A stretch of DNA of 64,000 nt, from the NCBI GenBank assembly GCA_023213315.1, contig JAKCPI010006305.1, forward strand, positions 62,001-126,000. The letters are read 5' to 3'. The position numbers and the translations under genes were made by a program. Origin of the DNA: Euborellia annulipes (taxonomy: Eukaryota > Arthropoda > Insecta > Dermaptera > Anisolabididae). The notes below the pieces were generated by a model. The model ran no database searches and was not told the DNA's origin. It saw nothing but the letters and a program-made list of their open reading frames with translations. Positions 46,696 to 56,262 of this stretch are shown in pieces; positions within the stretch are counted from its first letter, which is position 1; every line of letters begins with the position of its first letter.

Positions 46696-49330
46696 GAATG
46701 CATCAGTTATAGGGAACCTTGTTTACGTCCCTTCCACAGGACGGGTTTAATTGAATAATTTCACATAACTTAGCAAATCCTTCCCATATTTTAGAATAAA
46801 TGATAAGAATTCCTCTAAATCTTTTTTGCTGTTATCGAACGGCTTTAAAATTGGCATTTTACTAGAAAAAGCCATTTCGATTAATCTTAATGAAATATAT
46901 CTTATTTATTCTCAGATAAAATAAATAAGAATAGATAGCAAAGAGGAAGAAACAAAGAAATAAATTTTTTCATAAAGAGAAATAGACATTCTACTTTATT
47001 GACGAAAAAAGAAACTATGAATGATGAAAAAAGTCTTAGAAGGAAACTTGATGTCTCTAGGGGACTATCGAGAGAAATTACAGAAGAGACATGGCAAGGG
47101 TAAAGGTAAAAGCCCAAGGGGAAAATGGGGTCTTCAAAAAGGGGACTAAAAAGAATTGCAATGAATAAAACAGAGAAAAAACATGTGGAAAGTATCTTTT
47201 TGAAAAAGGTGTTTATTGGAATTGTTTTTCTACTTAATAGACAGACATAATTCAAAATTTTTAGCTACTTATATTTACTTAAAATCGAGAATTATTTAAA
47301 TTATATGATCTACTTTTGCTATCAATTGGATTGCTTCCCATGAAGCGACATGGTTTTATTTTAAAATTTTATTTAAAGTCTTTTTCGGCATTGATGACTC
47401 CTCTTCTCGATATTTATTTCAGTTGTTTGACACCAATTCAATTGAAATACATATTTGTTACATGAGACAGGATGCAGACACCTGTTTCCTAGACAAAATC
47501 TGGGCCTCCACTGTACAATGTCCCATTAAGAGTTAAATACCAGAGGCGTCATTTGGGCGGCGGGGAGGGGGGAGGGGCATTTGCTCTCCCCAAGGGTGAA
47601 ATTTTTAACCGGCAAGATAAGGCTTAAGAAAACTGGGATAATAGATCAGAAAAACAAACAGAAGGCCCCCTGAAAAAGTAAACTGTTGGTATTGAAAAAA
47701 CCAAAAAACCTTAAAAGAAAGCGTCCGCACTCATCATCATCAGAAGATTCAGAGGCTGAATCTACTTATTTTGGATATTTATATTCTCAGTCTACTGAAG
47801 GATCCATTGCTTGAAGTGCAACAAATGAGCGGGTGAAGAAGATGAGGATCCCGGGGCTACGCATCTTTGAGCTCTGTGTTTAGACATACACCATCATGCA
47901 TTAGTGACCACATGTGGCAAGGTGAAGTTTGCCACTTGGATTAAAAAAATATTTGTTTTTAGGTTATTTGCAAAAAAGTTAATAAAAATTGTAAACCTTA
48001 GTAATGTACTAATACATGAGATTTTTTTCTACGACTTAACCACTGTAGTTATGAAGCCTATGAACCAAACAAAATAAGCTTCCTTGTCTTGCTCCACGTT
48101 TCCCTATTGTTTAAATTTTAATAACTACTATAGTAATTAAAATTTTATTTGTAAGCTATAACTTTTAAAACGCCACAGGGAACATCTGCGGTTAGGATAA
48201 ATACCAACTAAAAAAAAAAAAAAAATTATAGAATTAATGATGTGGTCAGTCAGATATTATTAAAAATCACAAAATTGCTGAGAAATCAAACTGATTGACA
48301 ACAATATCTTTGTCAAAAAATTTTTTTTTCAGTCAGATTGATTTTTTCACAATTTTTTTTTTTTTTTTTAATTTACTTAATTTTCATTTGGTTCATTTTT
48401 TTAAAATATTGTTCGTATAATTCGCATGACCAATTTTGAATGAAAAAGATGATACAGTCGTTAGTATATTTTACAGAATACTTCGTTATTATTTTTTTTT
48501 TTTATTATTATTTAGTTTGAAAAAAAATCTGCTAACTATTGTAAAGACGAAACAATAGAGTGAAAATTCGTATTATAGTGAGATTCGTATATAATTTATT
48601 AAATGAAATTAGAAGAGAATTTACGAGTTGTTTAAGAGGGAGACAAAAGAGTTTTCATTTCATGTTGAATAAGAGGAGTAAGAGTAGTTGGAAAGAATAC
48701 CTAATAATAAATTAGAATCTATTCTTTTTATTTTAAAACATCATAAATCAAATTTAGCCTTTATAATCGCGACTTAGAACTGTAATTGTAGGTAGGATCA
48801 GGTCATAACAATCCTAGTCATAGTGATTATTCTAAAAACAATCGTTTGTTTTAATCTACTTTTATTTTAATAAAACAGTAATAGGCCTGCCTATATGTTA
48901 AAATTCCATTCAATGTTTTTCATTCATTTTGCCACCTCTTTAATAAAGCGACCTTGGACAACGACGCCAGCCACTTAAATATTCTATAAAAGTAGCAATT
49001 TTTTAAATTAATTGATGGGTAAATATTTATTTTTGATTTAAAATACAAAAGAGCTCTGAGTGATGTTTTTAGAACGGTTTCATTATCCCATCATAGAGAG
49101 CGAGAGAGAGAATGCATGTGAACAGTAATTACTCGCCCTGATTTGAATATTAATGATATTAAGGGAGAAATGTCATTTGCCAAGAAATTATTATTCATTT
49201 GGAAAGTAAGAAAAACTTTCAATTATAATGCTTAAACGACTATTTAATGTTATAATTGTTTAATGAAGGTTGTAATAGTAATATTATAAATTGAATAAAT
49301 GTGCTTACAAATAAGTTTCAATATTACCAT
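46696..49330. other. Non-coding stretch
   Basis: A 117-codon minus frame (46902-47255) is hydrophobic and phenylalanine-rich, as expected from AT-rich DNA. MITE-like GC-rich trace at 47543-47620. Confidence 0.45.
47365..47535 (-). repeat. SINE-like fragment (S2-type tail)
   Basis: Matches the fragment at 6880-7030: CAATGCCGAAAAAGAC tail, a middle with AATTGAAATACA-like sequence and a degraded head near 47530. Confidence 0.5.
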
Positions 49331-49336
49331 TTAGCT

Positions 49337-49436
49337 CAGCGTTTTCCAAACTGTGAGAGGCGCGGACTAGTCTAAGGGGAGGCGCGAATATTGGTCACCA
49401 AGATCAATTTTCCAAATGATTTAGTTTATAATTTTT

Positions 49437-49481
<45 letters not shown>

Positions 49482-49720
49482 AATTGGCTAGTTTTATAAA
49501 TAAAATAATAAAATTTAGAAGAGTCTGGGACGGAGGTTTTCCTTGATTAAAAAATATGAATAAATAAAAAAAAATATTTTTATATAAATTTATGTTTTTT
49601 AGTATTAAAAATTTTTGTTTTTGTATTATTTTATTAAATGTATGTGTGTGTGGGGGGGGGGCGTCATACGATTAAATATTTTCAAGGGAGGCGTTGTAAC
49701 ATAAAGTTTGGAAACCACTG
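49337..49720. mobile_element. hAT-type MITE with a 41-base C run
   Basis: Left end CAGCGTTTTCCAAACTGTG and right end AAGTTTGGAAACCACTG. The interior is shared with 36660-36757 (GGCGCGGACTAGTCTAAGGG). A C41 run is at 49438-49478. A matching duplication was not found. Confidence 0.72.
49438..49478. repeat. Homopolymer run of 41 C
   Basis: Uninterrupted C run on the + strand inside a hAT-type MITE. Run length may be unreliable in an assembly. Confidence 0.95.
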
Positions 49721-49724
49721 GCCT

Positions 49725-50570
49725 AAAGTAAGACTCATTCTAGAAAATTATAGGCCTACTATGTGTAAAAAAACCCAAAGGCGGATTCAGGGAAGTTTTT
49801 CAGGGTTTTAATTTTTTTTGACTAGACGCGAAGCTCGCCGAAGACGATAGCATTATTAATTATTTTATTTATTAAGATGGATGGATTTCAAATGGCTTAA
49901 AAAAGTGTGAGTGTTTAAAAAAAAAAAAAAGATTGGATTAGGGGTTGAAAAATTGAAAAAAAAAATTTTTTTTTAAATTGATTTTAGCTAAATCGGAGCC
50001 AAATAAATAGAAAACATTCAAAAAATAGCGTTGATTATTAATTTGAATAGGGGGATGAAGGGTTGATTATTTAAGAAAGGCCTTGGAATATTCCAAATCA
50101 CTTGTTGACATTCTTTTCCAACTCTAAATACAGTTAGATTAGAGCAAAAAGTATTTTTTTACTTTTAATAAAAAGGGAATTGTTATTTTCATCTATTTTA
50201 TTTCAAAACAAAGAGAGAGTCGAGTCTCTCGATCAGTCGAGCGCGCGGCCTGCTAGCAGGCGGCGAGCTTGTATCTTTTTTAATTGTGTTTAAAGTGAAT
50301 CAAAGTGAATAATTAATATAGTGTAACCCACCCTGACCACACCGTCAGCCAACACACCCTCTTGAGTGTCTTATTAAAGGTAATTATTAAGCATTTTTTT
50401 TGTTGAAAAAAAAAAAATGATTCAAACAAATAATTTGACTGCGAAAAACGATTCTTTTGAATATGAAATTAAATATTTTGTATTTCACTAAGGGTAGAGG
50501 GAGAATATAAGCTGTTGAAAGGGGGAGGGGAGTGTAGGTGTCATTGAAAAAAAAAAATTAGTTTTTTATT
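49725..50570. other. Non-coding stretch
   Basis: SINE tail trace near 49865-49930. A GC-rich patch at 50215-50275 was not recognised. Confidence 0.45.
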
Positions 50571-50574
50571 TTTT

Positions 50575-50826
50575 ATCTTGTTTTTTTTTTAACACTTACA
50601 CTTTTTTCTCATTCACACTCAACACTCACACACACATTCACATTTCGGCAACTCAGGCTTTATATGATAACCGTTATTAATTAATAATATACATATTGGG
50701 GATCCAGGCATTTCTATTTAAGCCATTTGGTATCCATTTCGGAGTGCCAGGGGTCCGAACCCGCGACGCGACGTTCGGTATAGATGGTAGGCACGCTACC
50801 AACTACACCAAGCCTGAGGGCATTTT
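50575..50826 (-). mobile_element. tRNA-derived SINE (family S1), shortened body
   Basis: Head GGCTTGGTGTAGTTGGTAGC and B box GGGTTCGGACCC on the minus strand, then the body and A-rich tail. The body palindrome is partly deleted near 50735. Its duplication was not resolved. Confidence 0.85.
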
Positions 50827-50829
50827 AAA

Positions 50830-52405
50830 AATCTTTTCTTAAGTCACCATTACTTAGCATTATATTCTTTCTATATAAATATATGGCCTATATTTTTGTT
50901 AATCAAATTTCCTTAAAATATTTTTACACAGGGGTGGATTAAGGGATGAAAATTAAAATAAAATAATATCAAAATAAAATTAAAAATTAAAATAATTATT
51001 TATAAATGTATCATATTCAAGTTATTTCGAGAGTAATTTCGCGGTAAAGGCTCGCATTTTCTTAAAGGGGGGGGGGGTGAGGTATGAAGTCATTAACCAG
51101 GGGGGTTAATTCCCCATCCCCTTTAATGCACAAAGATATCAATGTTTTTTAATACTTTACTAAAAAATAAGTGCATTCTGTTTGAGTTAAAATTTATATT
51201 CAATATTTAGCAAATAGCATAGTGGGATAGAAACATTTTAATGTCATTCTAAAATTTCTTATTACTGGGGCGGAATTAATTTTTGAAGATTTCGAAACTC
51301 TCATAAACAGATAATAATAACACTGGGTAACTTAAGAACCCATCGAATCCCTTGCAGAATTTTGTAGGGATTTTTTCATTAGGTAGAAAGTAAGATATGT
51401 TTAGTCCACTTAGAATTTTACTGGGGGGGAAAATATTTTTATATAAATTTATATTTTTTAGCATAAAAAAATAAAATTTAGAATTTAGAATTTGAATACA
51501 CAAAGATGTGATTTACTTGCATCTACCCCAAATGATCGCAGATAAAAAAAAATCATAAATATGAATACTTGGGGTTTCTTAATCGATAGTAATAATTTCC
51601 TAGTTTATTTTCTAACATTCTTAAAATAATATTTCTTTTTCAAGTCCAAAATATACAATTTTGCGAGTAACAACCACCCATTGAATATTTATACTGTTAT
51701 ATAGAGAAAGAATATTCTACAGTATAATTCTCTATTCGAATGAGTTTATAAATATAAATCTTCGATAAAATATTCGCTTTATTTTTAGAATTTAATCCTG
51801 AATAAATGTAATAGTTTCAATGATAATCGAAACAATTTTAGATATAGGATGAGTTAGATTCCGTTTTGAAATTGAATTTAATCATTCAAAGCAAGAAACA
51901 AGTTTAAAATAGCATTCCAATTCATATTATGTTTTATAAATAATATGCTTTTTTGTTGCCTGAACGCGCCATTTTTTTTTTTTTTTATTTAAAAAATGAA
52001 TTAAAAGAAGATAAATGTTGGTTGAAAATGTTTGTTCTAAAATGAATTTTAATATTGTTAAGTGCATTTACCTTAATGAATGATATATATTACAAAATAC
52101 TGTATGTATATTATTAAAGGGAATGATAATTGAGTTGATGATAAAAATCTAAAAGAGAAAGACAAAAGGGGTAAAAGTTAATAATGTATTTTTTTTTACT
52201 TCTTCTAATTTGCATAAATTATATGGTTAATATTTTAAAATAAACGATTATGAATATATTATTATCACAGAGGACCTTAACTTAAGTTCACTAGAGATTC
52301 TACAAAAAATGTCTTGAATGTATCAATGCTGTTCTATAAAATTTTTGAATACACTTCTCAATTTATTCGGTCTTACATATTAATAGTCTACAAACTCGCA
52401 CTAAA
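50830..52405. other. AT-rich non-coding stretch
   Basis: G-run containing MITE-like remnant at 51060-51120. No gene seen. Confidence 0.5.
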
Positions 52406-52419
52406 TAATGTATAAGTTC

Positions 52420-52802
52420 AGGGGCGCCGGAACGAATTTGAATCAGGGGGGGGGGGCAAAAATTTTTTTTTAGAAAATTAAAATAATTTAATATGTTCAA
52501 ATGGTATAAAACAAAAACAAATCTACTATAAAACTTTAAAAATTTTAAATAAAACCACAATTTTAATAAAATTATAATTTTAAAAAATTTGATAGTGATT
52601 TTATCAAAAATTTTTGGAAAAAAATGAATTTCCTACTCTTTTAATTTTTTTTTTAATTTAGAAGATTTTATTTTTCAAAAGTAAAAATATATCATTTTTA
52701 AAAATAAATGAAATAAAAGAAGAAATTTTGTCCCCCCCCCCCCCTTATAGGATGCCAGGGGGGCAATGTACCCTTGCCCCCCCCCCCCCAGTTCCGGCGC
52801 CT
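52420..52802. mobile_element. G-tract MITE with perfect 12-bp duplication
   Basis: Ends AGGGGCGCCGGAAC and GTTCCGGCGCCT; ATGTATAAGTTC on both sides (52408-52419, 52803-52814). Long G and C runs lie near the ends. Confidence 0.88.
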
Positions 52803-52814
52803 ATGTATAAGTTC

Positions 52815-53366
52815 TAATAAATCTCCATTTGATTCAGATTAATTAATTCTAAATTATATTTATTAATTACAGTAAACTATACTATTAAACGAGAATGTTC
52901 GTTTGTTTATATATTTATTTATACCGTATATATAAAGCACACCATACTGGGCCTACAAACAGCCAAATCCGCAAGGTGTGGGCACTCACGAGCTGAACCG
53001 AGCCATAATCAGCATAGTTTGACTATATACTCTTTATCTGAGGCACGAGCATGATCCGTTGTGGGCCACACACATGCGAATCCGCTCCCGAGCCGGACAA
53101 AAGGCCTTGACGGATCTGCCCCGGCTCGGCTCTTGAGAGCCGACACACTTGCGCATTTGGCTCGGCTTTTGTAGGCGAGCCGAGCCGGACTCGGGTGCCA
53201 AAGCCGGCATGTATCGGGCGCTTAATCAGTTTTCGAAAAATGCTCTAACGATTTTTTTCAAATTTTCCGGTATGCTTTACTGATGTAAGCTTACTTACTT
53301 TTTTAGTTTTTTCCACTTTTCTTTTTAATGATTTTTTTCTTTTAAACACGAGAATGTATTTTCATA
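52815..53366. other. GC-rich repeat patch followed by E-type fragment
   Basis: 52940-53220 repeats short units such as GGCTCGGCT and GAGCCGAGCCGG in both orientations. 53220-53360 resembles the middle of family E. Confidence 0.5.
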
Positions 53367-53570
53367 AAATTAAATATACAAATTAAACACTAGGTTATTT
53401 GTTTCAAAGGTTTTATTAATTAAAAAATTAACACTTGATACGTATTTCGACAATTCCTTGTCATCATCAGAAGTGATTACATTCTAATTAGAAGTGTTAA
53501 TTTTTTAAATAATAAAACCTTTGAAACAAATAACCTAGTGTTTAATTTGTATATTTAATTTTAATTTACA
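53367..53570. repeat. Foldback carrying the best hammerhead motif
   Basis: Arms of about 75 bp (53367-53440, 53488-53570) share TAAACACTAGGTTATTTGTT. Bordered on the right by GAGAACCAACGGTCGAAAG, as the copy at 8566 is on its left. Confidence 0.85.
53432..53475 (-). ncRNA. Hammerhead ribozyme motif with palindromic stem III
   Basis: All conserved parts are present on the minus strand: core CUGAUGA (53464-53470), one extra U, stem II GACAA/UUGUC closed by GGAA, then GAAA (53445-53448). Stem III is the 8-nt palindrome AUACGUAU (53438-53445), followed by cleavage nucleotide C at 53437. Stem I is CACUU/AAGUG with five Watson-Crick pairs. The palindrome predicts a dimeric ribozyme. The motif sits in one arm of a foldback at 53367-53570. 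It is the most complete copy in the window. Confidence 0.82.
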
Positions 53571-54391
53571 AAATGTTTCAACGAGAACCAACGGTCGAAA
53601 GTTTAAATCTTATCGAGTACTAGTATTTTACTAATATACTTTTTTTAGTTTTTTCCACTTTTATAAAAAAAAAAAAAAAAAAACCGAGCTAGAGCTCTGT
53701 CAACCCGGAACTACTTGATTAAATATCTAAGAACAATCATATTCAAAACAGATTTTAAAAAATCTCTTCGATATTATATTATAGTAGACCTATACACTCT
53801 AACCTAGATTCATGCAGAGATAACTTTGGCTATCCGACTAAAACCGATAGCACGAAATGTAATTAAAGTGGGGTGCATTTTTATTAGTTAACTTTAATTT
53901 CTGCCATCACATATACTCTGAACTTTTTTCTTATAAATTAATTGTTAGCATAATTTTAATTATTTTTAAATTGAAGCGAATCCTAAATCTTACCTCTTCT
54001 TTAATGGACATTATCATCACCCCCTCCCTCCTTAAAAAAAATGACCAAAATTTAACAAGCTGTTTTCACATAATTTAGAAAAATAATTTGTTTGTTAAAT
54101 ATTCTTAACAATTGATTTAAGGATCTGAAATTAATTAGACGTTTAAACTCTGAGCATTAATTTTCTCTGACTAATGAGGACGTTTGTCTGATTTCCTGAT
54201 TAAACAAATGAATTTTCATCTATTTGACGTTTCATCCAATTCGTAAGGATTGCAATCCCATCGCTGTTCTACCACAAATGTTCAATTAGAGGCAATGAAT
54301 TCTTGGAAACTAGCCATCCCCTAGTGTTTAATAATTATTGATATGAAACTATGACAAAGCTTCGAAAGTTCTCAAAAAGTTAATAGTATAT

Positions 54392-54860
54392 AGGAGGAAT
54401 TAAAAACACTAGGTCATAGGTTTCAACTATTTATTAAAAATTAACTTTATCACGAATGTAGAGCTTTTGTGGTTTGTATTATAATTATGATGGGAGTTTT
54501 TAATTTTAGACCACATTTTGTATTAATTATTTATTAAAAATATAAATTCTGTACAACGTTTCGACTGCTTATTCTGCAGTCGTTATCAAGTGCACAGTAG
54601 TAAAATGTGGTCTATAATTAATACTTCCATAATAAAAATAAACTTCTTAACATGACACTGAGCCATCTTCGGATATGATTTGCATACAAACTTTTGTATC
54701 CATACCATTAGCAGCCTATATGACCCATGTTTGGACACAATCTTGTTTAGTTGTGGAATCATTTTTGAAGATAACACGAGGTGTTGAAATACGTATCAAG
54801 TGTTAAAAAGTTAATTTTTAATAAATTATTGAAACCGATGACTTTATGTTTTTAATTTCT
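54392..54860. repeat. Foldback with hammerhead-like motif and inner repeat
   Basis: Outer arms start near 54400 (AACACTAGGTCATAGGTTTC) and end near 54850. Inner complementary words lie around 54510 and 54610 (ACCACATTTTGTATTAATT and ATGTGGTCTATAATTAATAC). A hairpin GACTGC/GCAGTC sits at 54572-54590. Confidence 0.7.
54760..54802 (+). ncRNA. Hammerhead-like motif with first core base changed
   Basis: The motif has stem I CAUUU/AAGUG (one G-U pair), core UUGAAGA where CUGANGA is expected, one extra U, stem II AACAC/GUGUU with loop GAG, GAAA, and stem III palindrome AUACGUAU followed by C54797. The C-to-U change at the first core position should reduce cleavage. Stem I and stem III are almost the same as in the minus-strand copy at 53432-53475 while stem II differs in sequence but still pairs, which suggests past selection on structure. 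Confidence 0.6.
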
Positions 54861-54918
54861 TCTATATATTAATACATAATGTTTCAACTTCAGTCTAGAG
54901 TTGACAGTTCAAATCTAA

Positions 54919-55972
54919 CAAGGGAGGCACGACCTTGGCATTTCATTTTGGGATGAAACTTCGGGTGATGATTGTAGACCGTTGGGGGGTTCACCCTTGA
55001 AATAGTAACGCGCAACGCTCAATAGTTTCGGAGAAAATGGCGTTTAAAAATTCAAAGTTCGCTTATATACTAGTTAGGCTTTTTATATGACAATGGCGAC
55101 AATAGTCTAGCAGGTAGCGTGTCTACCCACCAAACTGGCGCTTGGGGTTCGAATCTCGCCTCGACTTATTTTTTTTTTTATTAAATTATTTATTTTATTG
55201 TTTTTATAATTAAATAAATTGATTATTTAATATTATAGATTATTTATTAATAGAGAAATTTTGTGAACGTAAATGATGTTTGTCTGTTTTCCAACTGATC
55301 TTTTAAAAAATAATTCATTGTTCTTGTAAAATTATTCCTCTTTAATTAATTGTGCTAGATGCCGAAAAAATTTTTGTTTCAAATGTTTTTATGATGATTA
55401 TCATTCAGTCTCACGTTTGTAATAAAAAAGTATAATGTATAAATGCTTATAATGTAAAATCAAGAAATAAGATTGAAACTTTTTACTTATTAATAGCCTA
55501 AATTATAGTATTTTGAATAATAGTTTATTAAATAATAGTGTATTTATTTGGTGAGTTATTTAAAATATTGCTATTGAATATAATTATGATTTAAAATTTA
55601 GTCTTTTTTTTGTTAGCAAAATAACACTATAGTTATTTATTAATAAATAATCTTTAATATTAAATAATAAATTTATTTAATTGTAAAAACAATAAAATAA
55701 ATATTTTAATTAAAAAAAAAAACAAGTCGTGCACGGGATTCGAACCCCAAGCGCCCATTTGGTAGGTAGACACGCTACCTACTAGACTATTGTCGCCATT
55801 GTCATATAAAAAGCCTAACTAGTATATAAGCGAACTTTGAATTTTTTAAACGTCATTTCTCCGTCTCTATTGAGCGTTGCGCGTTACTATTTCAAGGGGT
55901 GAACCCCCTAACGGTATACAATCATCACCCAAGTTCATCCCAAAATGAAATGCCAAGGTCGTGCCCTCCTTG
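54919..55972. mobile_element. Long-TIR element with tRNA-like sequence in both arms (Harbinger-type?)
   Basis: The inverted arms are about 340 bp each, starting CAAGGGAGGCACGACCTTGG and ending with its reverse complement. The trinucleotide TAA flanks both ends, as in PIF/Harbinger elements. Each arm holds a tRNA-like stretch (55091-55165 +, 55727-55800 minus) with an A-box-like TAGTCTAGYAGGTAGCG and B box GGGTTCGAATC. No transposase frame is present. Confidence 0.82.
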
Positions 55973-56173
55973 TAAGATAACATTCTGTTTTATTTGGCAT
56001 ATTTGCGCCACCTGAACAATAGAACTACCACTTGCTATTCTTTTAGGAAGACTATAAGTATCATTATTTTTAGAGTCTTAAAAACTAAAAAACGACTTAT
56101 AAATATTTAAGTTAACCTAAAGCTATTTTTTTAAACATAAAAAAGAGCTATAAATAATTAAATTAGCTAATTA

Positions 56174-56197
56174 TGTCTTTTCTTGTTTCAGGTAAGC
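56174..56197 (+). promoter_or_regulatory. Candidate recursive-splicing (ratchet) site in a long intron
   Basis: A pyrimidine-rich tract (TGTCTTTTCTTGTTTCAG) is followed directly by GTAAGC, so a strong 3' splice site abuts a 5' splice site at 56191/56192. This matches the ratchet-point arrangement known from long Drosophila introns (polypyrimidine, CAG, GTAAG). It lies on the same strand as the kinesin exon, about 48 kb downstream of that exon's donor. A second donor-like GTGAGT follows at 56257-56262 and would define a 65-nt recursive-splicing exon. Read in the kinesin phase that exon hits a stop after about ten codons, so it is not an ordinary coding exon of that gene. The function is inferred. 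Confidence 0.45.
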
Positions 56198-56262
56198 ATC
56201 AACCATCCATCCAACGTCTATGACTCATTCTTCTTAATTATTCAAGTCGCCATCGTGTGAGT

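Noticed and set aside
46902..47255. Membrane protein of 117 residues on the minus strand
   Set aside because: Phe/Leu/Ile-rich composition is what AT-rich DNA gives by chance; no motif or transcript signal.
52940..53220. GC-rich patch as a coding exon
   Set aside because: It is made of inverted GAGCCGAGCCGG-type units and has no long open frame.
54560..54605. Hammerhead motif around GACTGC/GCAGTC on the minus strand
   Set aside because: GAAACGU and a good stem are present, but the core reads UUGAUAA, so too many invariant bases are lost.
55091..55165. Functional tRNA gene
   Set aside because: A and B boxes are present but acceptor and T stems do not pair well, and the sequence is part of a TIR found in both arms.
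56192..56256. Ordinary coding exon of 65 nt
   Set aside because: It is open in one frame only, and in the kinesin phase it has a stop; the adjacent CAG/GTAAGC arrangement fits a ratchet site better.
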